A stretch of DNA of 53,400 nucleotides from an uncultured Porphyromonadaceae bacterium (GTDB taxonomy: Bacteria; Bacteroidota; Bacteroidia; Bacteroidales; Muribaculaceae): contig CABUVO010000027.1 of assembly GCA_902495075.1 (NCBI GenBank), positions 1 to 53,400 on the forward strand, in the 5' to 3' direction. The notes beneath the pieces were generated by a model, which saw only the letters and a list, made by a program, of their open reading frames with translations, did not search any database and was not told where the DNA came from. Both the position numbers and the translations under genes were made by a program. Shown here one piece after another: positions 8,243-15,494 of the stretch. Each line of letters opens with the position of its first letter. Position 1 is the stretch's first letter.

Positions 8243-8276
8243 ACAAAATCGGCTGCGATATTGCAGCCGATTTTGT
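8243..8276. terminator. Terminator downstream of the ribH block
   Basis: ACAAAATCGGCTGC (8243-8256) is perfectly complementary to GCAGCCGATTTTGT (8263-8276), giving a 14-bp stem with a 6-base loop. It lies about 80 bases beyond the end of the leftward ribH gene and probably terminates that operon. Confidence 0.8.
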
Positions 8277-8353
8277 TAAATCGTTACATATAAATGTTAA
8301 AAATCAAGGATTATTTTTATGAACCATTGATTCTAATTTTCTATATTGCGGTA

Positions 8354-8878
8354 TTATTCCCGGAAGGGGGCAAAACGGATGCCTGCTGCGCGTGAATGCA
8401 GATTTGCCATCTCAATAGCCGCTACAGCAGCTTCTGAGCCTTTGTTGCCGAGTTTGCCCCCCGCGCGGTCAAGAGCCTGTTCCAGGTTTTCGACGGTCAA
8501 CACTCCGAATATTACCGGCGTCCGTCCCTTGGCATTCAATTTCGCTGTCGCCTGAGCCACAATCTGGCATACATAATCAAAATGGGGTGTGTCCCCACGT
8601 ATCACACAGCCGATTATTATCACAGCCGAGAGATCGGGCATTGATGTGAGAGCCATTCCGGCTGCATTGGCGAGCTCCACGGTGCCGGGCACATCTTCGA
8701 TAAAGAGGTTTTTGTCGTCTACACCGGCTTTATGAAGCACATCAATTGCGCCATCGCGCAATGCATGAGTCACTTCAGGATTCCATTTTGCAGTAAAAAT
8801 TGCGCATTTGAAACCTTCGGCATCGATTATGCGAGGAATCTCGAGAGTGGCACCATTCGTATTCAATATTGTTGACAT
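8354..8878 (-). CDS. ribH: 6,7-dimethyl-8-ribityllumazine synthase
   Basis: The 174-residue product condenses 5-amino-6-ribitylaminouracil with 3,4-dihydroxy-2-butanone 4-phosphate, the penultimate step of riboflavin synthesis. Family hallmarks are 'AIFTAKWNPEVTHAL' near the N-terminus, 'DVPGTVELANAA' (substrate pocket), 'VIIIGCVIRGDTPHFDYV' with the catalytic-site His, and 'PVIFGVLTVENLEQALDRAGG'. Length is a little above the usual 155 residues because of a longer N-terminus and C-terminal tail, as is normal in Bacteroidales. It is the last gene of the leftward block; a flavin kinase/FAD synthetase gene (ribF) lies elsewhere in the window. Confidence 0.97.
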   Translation of the reverse strand: MSTILNTNGATLEIPRIIDAEGFKCAIFTAKWNPEVTHALRDGAIDVLHKAGVDDKNLFIEDVPGTVELANAAGMALTSMPDLSAVIIIGCVIRGDTPHFDYVCQIVAQATAKLNAKGRTPVIFGVLTVENLEQALDRAGGKLGNKGSEAAVAAIEMANLHSRAAGIRFAPFRE

Positions 8879-8884
8879 GATTGT

Positions 8885-8920
8885 TTTTAGGTTTTAGGCT
8901 TTAGGTTTTAGGCTTTAGGC
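8885..8920. repeat. Heptamer array (TTTTAGG / CTTTAGG)
   Basis: Five heptamers alternate TTTTAGG and CTTTAGG, a 14-bp period. The array fills the space between ribH and the TPR gene and extends into the TPR reading frame, encoding its last residues (PKA) and its TAA stop. Confidence 0.8.
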
Positions 8921-9774
8921 TTGAGCTTGGAGATGCGGCTCTTAGCTTCTTTCTGCACCTTGTGGAGGAAGGTTTTCCATCCGGATTCATTGCGGGCATA
9001 GGAGTCAAGAATCTCGATCAGCGCAAGGATATCTTCCTCAAGCTCGATTGTCTCAAGAGCGATGGCGTGGGGAAGAACTGCCTCAAGCAAACGTTTGGCG
9101 CGAGGACGCATCTGACTGAGACGCATCATGATTTTTGCCATTTCGATGGTCATCTTCACTTCCTTGCGTGTCACTTTCCCTGCGCGTTTCTTCGAAAGCT
9201 TGATGGCTTCGGAGTAGAACTTAAGAGCTGCGCGGTAGTCACCTGTAGAGGCGAGTAATTCGCCAACGTTCCTCAGCGATTCAATAAGGCGCTCGGTGGC
9301 AGCGCTTACACCGGCATTCACTTTATCATAAAGCACCCCGGCGTTGATCTGCTGTTTTACCAGAAGTTCAAGAGTCTTTTTGCGCGAGCGCAATATTCGG
9401 GTGGAGAGTTCCATCGCGAGGATATGATACTTCCCGAAACGTTCCGCATCCTCTTTGATAAGGTTTTCAAGCACCTTGAAAAGAGTGTCGAGCTCTTTTT
9501 CGCTTTGCTTGTAATCTTTGAGCTGGAAATGTATTTCCGAAAGGTCAAAAAGCAGCCCCACGAGGAGCGCGCGGAACTCATGATCGGTATAGTTGGAGAA
9601 TTCACGCAGTTCGCGCAGACCTTCCACTATGCGTTCCATCGCATCCATATAGCGGTTTTCCGCTGCGAGGCTTTCGGCTGTCTTGCGGCAGGTGAGCACT
9701 GCGTCAACTATTTCATGATCTCTGGTATTTTTGTCGACCTTCTTGAGATCAACAGGTATTTCTATCATTGTCAT
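8908..9774 (-). CDS. Tetratricopeptide-repeat protein
   Basis: This 288-residue protein is predicted all-helical. It contains TPR-like repeats, for example 'ESLAAENRYMDAMERIVEGLRELREFS', 'QLKDYKQSEKELDTLFKVLENLI' and 'ASTGDYRAALKFYSEAIKLS'. There is no signal peptide or membrane helix, so it is cytoplasmic and probably a protein-interaction scaffold. ATG codons at residues 1 and 3 are both possible starts. It lies between the SIS isomerase gene and ribH in the same direction, an arrangement I associate with Bacteroidales recF-ribH regions (from memory). The last codons fall within a TTAGG-type heptamer array, so its C-terminus may have been reshaped by repeat insertion. No specific partner can be named. 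Confidence 0.8.
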   Translation of the reverse strand: MTMIEIPVDLKKVDKNTRDHEIVDAVLTCRKTAESLAAENRYMDAMERIVEGLRELREFSNYTDHEFRALLVGLLFDLSEIHFQLKDYKQSEKELDTLFKVLENLIKEDAERFGKYHILAMELSTRILRSRKKTLELLVKQQINAGVLYDKVNAGVSAATERLIESLRNVGELLASTGDYRAALKFYSEAIKLSKKRAGKVTRKEVKMTIEMAKIMMRLSQMRPRAKRLLEAVLPHAIALETIELEEDILALIEILDSYARNESGWKTFLHKVQKEAKSRISKLKPKA

Positions 9775-9801
9775 ATCCTTTATTTTTATTGCCTCTCTCG
9801 A

Positions 9802-10413
9802 TTATTTTATTGCCTCTCTTGATTTATGTCCAAGATAACCGCCATGATGGCGTTTGGCATAATCCTCTACAGAGAAACCGATTGCTTTCATTGTGGATAC
9901 CACTAACACATCCCCCATAACTGTCATCATGGTGGTGGATGTGGTCGGAGTCATGCCCAGGGGACACACTTCGGGTGCGCCTCCTGTCCATAATGCCACA
10001 TCTCCAGTGCGAGCCAGTACGCTGTTGGCATCTCCTGTTATAACGATTATTGGAATCTCGGGGTTCAATACTCTCGCGAGATCTATAAGTTCGAGAATTT
10101 CACGTGTTTTCCCTGAATTGCTTAGCAGGAGAAGGAGATCGTTACGTTGGATCACACCCAGGTCGCCATGTTGTGCTTCGGAAGGGTGAAGAAACACGGA
10201 AGGAGTGCCGGTAGAGCTGAATGTCGTAGCTATGTTCATGGCAATTTGCCCCGCTTTTCCCATACCCGATGTTATGAGTTTTCCGCCACGACGGTTCACG
10301 TGTTCCACTATCAATTCCACGGCGCGTCCATATGCGTCGCTAACGGGTATATTCAATATTGCGTCCGCCTCTCTGCGGAGTATGGAACGCATCTCTTCTT
10401 TTACATCTATCAT
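9802..10413 (-). CDS. SIS-domain sugar-phosphate isomerase, KpsF/KdsD-like, without CBS domains
   Basis: Starting at MIDVKEEM, the protein has 203 residues and consists of one SIS domain: 'LITSGMGKAGQIAMNIATTFSSTGTPSVFLHPSEAQHGDLG' and 'LLLLLSNSGKTREILELIDLA'. These are the phosphosugar-binding loops of arabinose-5-phosphate isomerase (ribulose-5-P to arabinose-5-P, for Kdo synthesis). E. coli KdsD is about 328 residues with two C-terminal CBS domains; here they are absent. Single-domain versions are known in Bacteroides. The ATG overlaps the thioesterase stop as ATGA, a sign of coupled translation; the longer upstream frame is therefore rejected. The exact substrate remains an inference from the family. 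Confidence 0.88.
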   Translation of the reverse strand: MIDVKEEMRSILRREADAILNIPVSDAYGRAVELIVEHVNRRGGKLITSGMGKAGQIAMNIATTFSSTGTPSVFLHPSEAQHGDLGVIQRNDLLLLLSNSGKTREILELIDLARVLNPEIPIIVITGDANSVLARTGDVALWTGGAPEVCPLGMTPTTSTTMMTVMGDVLVVSTMKAIGFSVEDYAKRHHGGYLGHKSREAIK

Positions 10414-10847
10414 CTTGTCATAGATTTTTCCAATGCGCGGCGCCAATGGTCGGGCATCGGGATGGAATGTTGTGTAATTGGGTCGAAGCATACCATCACG
10501 GTTTCACAGGCTGATTTTATCTCGCCTGTTTTTTTGAGGGCGATAACCTGCAGCAGTTTGAAACTCCGTTCGGAGATGGATTCGCATCGTGTATAGACGG
10601 CAACTTCCTCACCGAAGAAAATCGGGGAAATATAGCAGCAGTCAACATTGGCTATCACTGTCTCAACCTTGCTCCATTCTATTATTCTTTCATGAATATT
10701 GCTGAAGAACCAGGCTTTACCTGTGTCATAGAAGGAGAGATAAACGGTGTTGTTGACATGTCCTAACACATCAACATCGCTGAAACGGATCTGGAGGTCC
10801 GTCTCATATTTGAATTCGGAGAGTGAGGGGATATTATGGGGATTCAC
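10410..10847 (-). CDS. Acyl-CoA thioesterase, hotdog fold (4HBT/YbgC-like)
   Basis: This 145-residue protein has the 4HBT signature 'QIRFSDVDVLGHVNNTVYLSFYDTGKAWFF', with the catalytic-type Asp (D in 'SDVD') and the GHVNN turn. The remainder is the typical beta-sheet core of a hotdog thioesterase. It should hydrolyse acyl-CoA thioesters in the cytoplasm; the chain length is not predictable. Its TGA stop overlaps the ATG of the SIS isomerase gene. Upstream is a spacer of heptamer repeats separating it from the dciA-like gene. Confidence 0.88.
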   Translation of the reverse strand: MNPHNIPSLSEFKYETDLQIRFSDVDVLGHVNNTVYLSFYDTGKAWFFSNIHERIIEWSKVETVIANVDCCYISPIFFGEEVAVYTRCESISERSFKLLQVIALKKTGEIKSACETVMVCFDPITQHSIPMPDHWRRALEKSMTR

Positions 10848-10887
10848 TTTGGGTTAATGTTTAATTTTTAATGAGGAATGTTTAATT

Positions 10888-10988
10888 TTTAGGCTTTAGG
10901 TTTTAGGCTTTAGGTTTTAGGTCCATTCGGCGAAGCTTCTAATGCCTAACGCCTAATGCCTAACGCCTAATGCCTAATGCCTAACGCC
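10888..10988. repeat. Double heptamer array (TTTAGG type, then CCTAAYG type)
   Basis: One run alternates TTTTAGG and CTTTAGG (10888-10921). After 18 unrelated bases, a second run in the complementary sense alternates CCTAATG and CCTAACG (about 10940-10988). The second run ends exactly at the dciA-like stop codon. The two runs are therefore related as an imperfect inverted pair. Confidence 0.8.
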
Positions 10989-11282
10989 TCACCCTGTAAA
11001 CCTGATTTCTGAAATCACGGTCTTTCCGAGTTTGTCGTTGATCAGCCTGATGATTGAGGAGCGGTTCATTGTCAGTTCGTGTCTTAATGCAGCTCCGGGA
11101 ACCGGTATTGACATAATGCCGAGTTTTACAGTTGGGCGTCCGCAACAAGAGGCTACGTGGTCCCCCACAATCGGGCGCCATAGACTGATGGCGCGTTGCT
11201 CGTCGAGTCTCGCCGCCATGTTGCACTCCTGGATCGTTAACCTGAGCACATCTCCTATTGATTGCGCCTCATTTCGTCTCAT
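10989..11282 (-). CDS. DciA-like protein (DUF721)
   Basis: The 97-residue protein matches the DUF721/DciA pattern: 'IGDVLRLTIQECNMAARLDEQRAISLWRPIVGDHVASCC', then 'LGIMSIPVPGAALRHELTMNRSSIIRLINDKLG'. DciA proteins recruit or load the replicative helicase in bacteria that lack DnaC, and their genes often lie beside dnaA, recF or gyrB. Its start overlaps the 3' end of recF by 14 bases, supporting co-transcription. There is no zinc finger or extra domain, so this is the short, single-domain form. Confidence 0.85.
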   Translation of the reverse strand: MRRNEAQSIGDVLRLTIQECNMAARLDEQRAISLWRPIVGDHVASCCGRPTVKLGIMSIPVPGAALRHELTMNRSSIIRLINDKLGKTVISEIRFTG

Positions 11283-12387
11283 CGGTTGTGGAAATCAGAT
11301 TGAAACTTCCGTTAGACACTTCGAAAAGGCGACTCTCTCCCGTCAGAGGAGCGATGGTCTCGTCAAGGTGTTCGCGGTTGGTGTCTGTTATGAAAATTTG
11401 TCCGAAGTTGTCACCGGAACTAACCATCTCCATGATTCTTGCCACTCTTTCGGAATCGAGCTTGTCGAAAATATCGTCAAGAAGCAGAATCGGGGTAATT
11501 CCGCTGCGTTGCTTGAGATAGTCGAAGATGGCGAGACGCAGAGCCACTGTGTATGATTTCACCTGCCCCTGGCTCCCAAGACGCCGCATGGAGTATTCGC
11601 CGAGACCGGTGGTGAGATCATCGCGGTGTATGCCGCGAGAAGTATATCCCAATGCCAGGTCTTTTGCTCTGTCTTCGTTGAATACCTGAATGGGCGACAG
11701 CTCGTTAAGCACACTTTTGTATTTAATCGTAGCTTTCTCGGCATCTCCGGAAATCTGCGAATAATACTGTCGGAATATTGGAGATATTTCCTCTACCCAT
11801 TGTCTGCGCGCAGCATGGATAGCCAGTGCCGTTTCCGACATCTGGGTTTCGATGGCTTCGAAGAGGAGGGGATCGGAGAGTCCGGCGCGGAGCATACGGT
11901 TTCTTGATTCAAGCGATTTGTTGTAGCGAATCAGCTGTGACAGATATGCGCGGTCGGCTTGCGAGATCACCATATCCATCAGTTTCCGGCGCACCTCAGC
12001 AGCTCCGGTCACCAGTTCGCTGTCGGCTGGGGTTACGGTTACAACCGGGAATCTCCCTATGTGCTCTGAAATGCGGTCATACTCTTTGCCGTTGCGTTTC
12101 AGGGTTTTCCCCTTGCCGCGGACTATGCCGCAGGTCACGAGTTCATCGCTGCCGTTATCCATCGAGTATTCACCCTTCACCATAAGCATATCTTCTCCAT
12201 GAAGGATAAGCGCGGTCTCCGGCATTGAGCTCATAGGTCGGCTCATACCTAAGAAATAAATGGCTTCGAGCAGGTTGCTCTTGCCCATGCCGTTCTTACC
12301 CAACAGACAGTTTACCCCGGCGCAGAAATCGAGATTTGCGTCGCGGATATTCTTGAAATTCAATATGTCGATATGAGTGAGGATCAC
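11269..12387 (-). CDS. recF: DNA replication/repair protein RecF
   Basis: The 372-residue product is an SMC-like ATPase that binds gapped DNA and helps RecOR load RecA. Walker A is 'CLLGKNGMGKSNLLEAIYFL' near residue 30, the signature region is 'RLGSQGQVKSYTVALRLAIFDYL', and Walker B is 'PILLLDDIFDKLDSERV'. The N-terminus 'MILTHIDILNFKNIRDANLDF' is typical. It heads the leftward cluster recF, dciA-like, thioesterase, SIS, TPR, ribH; the first pair overlaps. The spacer upstream is an AT-rich run of TTAATG-like motifs with no clear promoter element. Confidence 0.96.
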   Translation of the reverse strand: MILTHIDILNFKNIRDANLDFCAGVNCLLGKNGMGKSNLLEAIYFLGMSRPMSSMPETALILHGEDMLMVKGEYSMDNGSDELVTCGIVRGKGKTLKRNGKEYDRISEHIGRFPVVTVTPADSELVTGAAEVRRKLMDMVISQADRAYLSQLIRYNKSLESRNRMLRAGLSDPLLFEAIETQMSETALAIHAARRQWVEEISPIFRQYYSQISGDAEKATIKYKSVLNELSPIQVFNEDRAKDLALGYTSRGIHRDDLTTGLGEYSMRRLGSQGQVKSYTVALRLAIFDYLKQRSGITPILLLDDIFDKLDSERVARIMEMVSSGDNFGQIFITDTNREHLDETIAPLTGESRLFEVSNGSFNLISTTDETK

Positions 12388-12485
12388 TTGGTTTAATGTT
12401 TAATGAGTAATGTTAAATGTTAAATGAGCGATCATATAGGCGGATGCTTAATTTCACATTTCACATTCAACATTACAAATTATTT
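12388..12485. repeat. Degenerate AT-rich repeat spacer
   Basis: The gap between recF and upp consists of TTTAATG/TTAAATG-like units in one sense and CACATTTCACATTCAACATT in the other, an imperfect inverted arrangement. Similar wording (TGAAATGTTGAATGTGTAATG) recurs at about 53235-53260. Confidence 0.55.
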
Positions 12486-13151
12486 TTACTCTTTAGTGCC
12501 ATATGCGAGGTCTCCGGCATCGCCGAGTCCCGGCACGATATATGAATGCGCGTTTACTTCGTCATCAATATCTCCACACCATAGTGTTGTTTTTTCCGCA
12601 GGGAAACGGTCGCAGACATATTTCACACTCTGGCGCGATGCTATCACTGATGCCACATGAATATGAGCCGGCTCGCCTTTAGAGAGAAGAGCCTTGTAAG
12701 CCAACTCCATGGAACTGCCGGTGGCGAGCATCGGGTCGACAAGCAGAAGTGTTTTCCCTTCGATCGAAGGAGAAGCGAGGTATTCGATAAGTACGTCAAA
12801 CGAATCACCTTTCTCCTTATAGCGGCGATATGCGCTGACAAAAGCGTTTTCAGCCTTATCGAAAAAGTTAAGGAACCCATGATGGAACGGAAGCCCCGCA
12901 CGCAGAATTGTGGCAAGCACAATCTGGTCGGCGGGTTCACGGCAGACAGCTGTGCCAAGAGGAGTCTGCACCTCAGTGTTCTTATAGTTGAGGCGTTTGG
13001 AAATTTCATAAGCCATAATCTCACCGATGCGGTCGAGATTGGTTCGGAAACGCAACGGATCCTTCTGGATATTTATATCGCGCATCTCGAGCATATAGCG
13101 GTTCACCAGACTCGGGGTGTCGGCGAAATTGATAACTTCTATCTCTGCCAT
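12486..13151 (-). CDS. upp: Uracil phosphoribosyltransferase
   Basis: This 221-residue enzyme salvages uracil: uracil + PRPP gives UMP. The N-terminal half holds 'MRDINIQKDPLRFRTNLDRIGEIMAYE', a segment conserved in Bacteroidetes UPRT. The PRPP-binding loop is 'LLLVDPMLATGSSMELAY', and the uracil-binding tail is 'YIVPGLGDAGDLAYGT'. It is monocistronic, separated from recF by a repeat spacer, with a good promoter 185 bases upstream. Confidence 0.96.
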   Translation of the reverse strand: MAEIEVINFADTPSLVNRYMLEMRDINIQKDPLRFRTNLDRIGEIMAYEISKRLNYKNTEVQTPLGTAVCREPADQIVLATILRAGLPFHHGFLNFFDKAENAFVSAYRRYKEKGDSFDVLIEYLASPSIEGKTLLLVDPMLATGSSMELAYKALLSKGEPAHIHVASVIASRQSVKYVCDRFPAEKTTLWCGDIDDEVNAHSYIVPGLGDAGDLAYGTKE

Positions 13152-13264
13152 CTTTGTATTCTTTTATTTAAGTTTCGCAAGCCTCAACTTAAAGTTTAAG
13201 AGTTTAGAAGTTAAAAAGTTTAAATTGACACGAATTGATATTTAGCGTCCCAAAAAATAAACTC

Positions 13265-13325
13265 ATAAACTGCGCACAGCGCGATTAAACTTATAAACTT
13301 CAACTTTCCGCTTGCGAAAGTTGAA
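13265..13325 (-). repeat. Dispersed intergenic repeat, copy A
   Basis: Read on the minus strand, this unit runs through TTCGCAAGCG, GTTGAAG, TTATAAGTTTAATCGCGC and GCGCAGTTTAT. A second copy in the opposite orientation lies at 39088-39140. Both contain a CGCAAGCG-type palindrome and a GCGC-NN-GCGC palindrome. It lies in the 5' leader predicted for upp. Confidence 0.8.
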
Positions 13326-13335
13326 TTAAATTAGA

Positions 13336-13367
13336 CAAAGATAGCAAACAAATCCGACTAAATCAAA
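13336..13367 (-). promoter_or_regulatory. Promoter of upp (TTTG-N20-TATCTTTG)
   Basis: On the minus strand, TTTG at 13367-13364 and TATCTTTG at 13343-13336 are separated by 20 bases, an ideal match to the Bacteroidetes housekeeping promoter. The start near 13329 would give a leader of about 178 bases containing repeat copy A. Confidence 0.7.
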
Positions 13368-13501
13368 TTTTCACCCCAAATCTATAAAATTGAAAAATTT
13401 CTTATAACCCTTCACCTTATTGGGCACATCCTGATAAATTGTAATTTAGACTTTTGATCAGGGAAAGGTCATAAGACAGAACATACTAATAAATAGGATA
13501 T

Positions 13502-13524
13502 AAATCTCAAATTAATTGGGATTT
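13502..13524. promoter_or_regulatory. Palindrome upstream of the GNAT module
   Basis: AAATCTCAA and TTGGGATTT are inverted arms with one G-U mismatch around ATTAA. The palindrome lies 27 bp upstream of the -7 element, close to where RNA polymerase contacts the -33 region, and is a plausible autoregulatory operator. Confidence 0.45.
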
Positions 13525-13550
13525 AAGCAGCTTTTATCAGAAAATTGTTT

Positions 13551-13558
13551 TAACTTTG
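13551..13558 (+). promoter_or_regulatory. -7 promoter element of the GNAT module (TAACTTTG)
   Basis: An exact TAnnTTTG match lies 26 bases before the first ATG of the module, so the leader would be about 20 bases. Confidence 0.6.
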
Positions 13559-13583
13559 TAATTACCAAGTAAACTTAAGAATA

Positions 13584-13736
13584 ATGGCAAGACCAATTAA
13601 AGAGACTCCAATTCTTTTCGGCAGTGATGCTCGCCGATTTGAGGAGCGTATGCAGAACCCGCCAAAGGTTTCGCCGGAAAAACGTGCGCAAATCAGACGT
13701 TCCTACGAAACGATCATTAAAATGATGGTTAATTGA
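13584..13736 (+). CDS. Small charged protein, possible antitoxin of the GNAT partner
   Basis: This 50-residue protein begins MARPIKETPILFGSDARRFE and ends KMMVN. It is rich in Arg, Lys and Glu, with a Pro-rich middle (NPPKVSPEKR) between two likely helices. There is no signal peptide. I recall similar small 'MARPIKETP' proteins preceding acetyltransferases in other Bacteroidales, but have no named family. The gene ends three bases before the GNAT start, so the two are clearly one operon. Size, charge and position fit an antitoxin; it is too short to show a full ribbon-helix-helix of the DUF1778 kind used with AtaT-class toxins. Confidence 0.75.
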   Translation: MARPIKETPILFGSDARRFEERMQNPPKVSPEKRAQIRRSYETIIKMMVN

Positions 13737-13738
13737 TT

Positions 13739-14287
13739 ATGACGCGGGAGGAATTTCAGGAACGATGCATAGTACGTCGCTTAAATATAGGCGATACTAT
13801 TTCTACGTTTGATTGTAAAGATGAAGATTTGAATGATTTCTTGTTGAATGAAGCTAATCTTTATCGTAATGCCTTGTTGTCGGTTACATACGTTGTTGAA
13901 GATAAAGAAACTAACGATGTGCTTGCATACTTCAGTCTTGCTAATGATAAAGTTTCTATTTCAGACTTTGAAAGCAAAACCGAATTTAATCGATTCCGCA
14001 AGCACAAGTTCGTTAATGAAAAACGTCTTCGAAGTTATCCTGCAATAAAGATTGGCAGACTCGCCATATCACAATCTGCGCAACACCAATCTATTGGCAC
14101 ATACCTTCTTGAATTTATTGAAGATTACTTTATTATTGACAATAAATCCGGCTGTCGCTTCGTCACTGTAGATGCATACGTTGATGCAATCCCTTTCTAT
14201 ATTAAGAACAATTATCAGTTTCTTAATAATGATGACGAAGACAAACGTACCCGTGTAATGTATTTTGACCTTGCTTCTCTTTTGTAA
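13739..14287 (+). CDS. GNAT-family N-acetyltransferase (possible toxin)
   Basis: The 182-residue protein starts at MTREEFQERC; the in-frame TTG two codons earlier is rejected because it lies inside the preceding gene. The core GNAT fold is visible: a beta-strand 'VTYVVEDKETNDVLAYFSLAND', then the acetyl-CoA site 'IKIGRLAISQSAQHQSIGTYLLEFIEDYF', where the usual Q/RxxGxG/A loop reads Q-H-Q-S-I-G-T, and 'CRFVTVDAYVDAIPFYIKNNYQFL' with the conserved Tyr. 'AYFSLAND' and 'IGRLAI' resemble the TacT/AtaT class of tRNA-acetylating toxins, but that is a resemblance only. It is more AT-rich than its neighbours, consistent with horizontal acquisition together with the 50-residue partner. Confidence 0.82.
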   Translation: MTREEFQERCIVRRLNIGDTISTFDCKDEDLNDFLLNEANLYRNALLSVTYVVEDKETNDVLAYFSLANDKVSISDFESKTEFNRFRKHKFVNEKRLRSYPAIKIGRLAISQSAQHQSIGTYLLEFIEDYFIIDNKSGCRFVTVDAYVDAIPFYIKNNYQFLNNDDEDKRTRVMYFDLASLL

Positions 14288-14340
14288 TAAATCAATCCAC
14301 CAAAGGAAGATTTATTCTCAACCGCTCATAGCCACAAAAA

Positions 14341-14374
14341 ATCATATATCGGTATTAATCATATATCGGTATTA
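14341..14374. repeat. Perfect 17-bp tandem duplication
   Basis: ATCATATATCGGTATTA occurs twice with no spacer, in the gap between the GNAT gene and the 3' end of the FecR gene. Confidence 0.9.
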
Positions 14375-14447
14375 ATAGGAGTCTCTTTCGCGTCCTTACA
14401 TGATTATTATTTGATTGCAGGTGGTTGGATATATAATCTTCAATATT

Positions 14448-15494
14448 CTATTTAAGGGAATAGACATATATGAGGCGTCTGGCAGAGTTGTTGTCATTCT
14501 CTTGCTCTTCATATCGGAGAGGTATGCCTATCTCAAGCAAATGAAGAATCTCATCCAGATTTTCACCTGAGAATGTTGCATGATAACGAGAAGTCATAAG
14601 ACTTTCATCAACAATCTTGAAATCTACGGGATATAGTTGAGATAATCTATTGAATACTGTTTGCAATCTGTCATTGTCAAAGATTATAACACCCTCTCGC
14701 CAGGAACAAGCCTTATGGATATCAGCTTGTGATAAAGAGGCTTGCAATGAATTATTGATTTTAACACATTCTCCGGCTTTCAGTGGATAATCTCCGATAT
14801 CTGTTTTGACATTTACAGCACCGGAAACCAGCACCACAGTCAAGTCATTATCGGGATATGCATTTACATTAAATGCAGTTCCGGTCGCACGTACAGATCC
14901 TTTATCAGTTGCCACTATAAATGGATGCTTTTTATCCGCCTTCACTTCAAAATAACCTTCGCCAACTATGGAAACCTGTCTTAAATCGTTATCGAAAACT
15001 GTAGGATAAATTATTTTGCTGTTGGAATTAAGCCATACCTTTGTGCCATCGGGAAGAGTTGTCTCGACAAGAGATCCGTAAGGGGCCCACAGTGAGATTT
15101 CATTAGAGGCTATAGCAGCCGTTGTGTTGTTTTTTGAGTCGTATGAATTATAGAATACGGTAATTCCTACTATAATCAGAACTGATGCCGCGACAACAGC
15201 CGAACGCCACAACCAATCGGTCCAGCGAGGTTTACGTTTCATGACGCGATGTAGTTTATTAAGTGCTTCTTCTACATTCACTTCATTTGGATCTCCGGGG
15301 TGAGAGATAAAATTATGCAATGCCCGTTTTTGCTCGAATATTTTACGATTCAAGCTATCTGCGGCAACCCATTCCTCAACAAGGGATATTTCGTTGTTGT
15401 CAGCCCGGTTTTCGAGAACCTTGTCAATCAGGATCTCCATTTCCATTGTTATCCCGCCGTCTATATTTCTATCGTTGTTATTAAAGGAGTCCAT
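14448..15494 (-). CDS. FecR-family anti-sigma factor
   Basis: This 348-residue single-pass membrane protein has a cytoplasmic N-terminal sigma-binding region (about 1-90), a TM helix at about 96-115 ('SAVVAASVLIIVGITVFY'), a periplasmic FecR domain ('LWAPYGSLVETTLPDGTKVWLNSNSKIIYP', 'EGYFEVKADKKHPFIV') and a C-terminal DUF4974-type domain ('NDRLQTVFNRLSQLYPVDF'). It should hold the ECF factor inactive until the STN domain of the SusC partner signals. The start overlaps the sigma-factor gene by 14 bases. Confidence 0.93.
   Translation of the reverse strand: MDSFNNNDRNIDGGITMEMEILIDKVLENRADNNEISLVEEWVAADSLNRKIFEQKRALHNFISHPGDPNEVNVEEALNKLHRVMKRKPRWTDWLWRSAVVAASVLIIVGITVFYNSYDSKNNTTAAIASNEISLWAPYGSLVETTLPDGTKVWLNSNSKIIYPTVFDNDLRQVSIVGEGYFEVKADKKHPFIVATDKGSVRATGTAFNVNAYPDNDLTVVLVSGAVNVKTDIGDYPLKAGECVKINNSLQASLSQADIHKACSWREGVIIFDNDRLQTVFNRLSQLYPVDFKIVDESLMTSRYHATFSGENLDEILHLLEIGIPLRYEEQENDNNSARRLIYVYSLK

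Noticed and set aside
8885..10988. CRISPR array
   Set aside because: The repeats are 7-14 bp, contiguous and without unique spacers; no cas genes are present.
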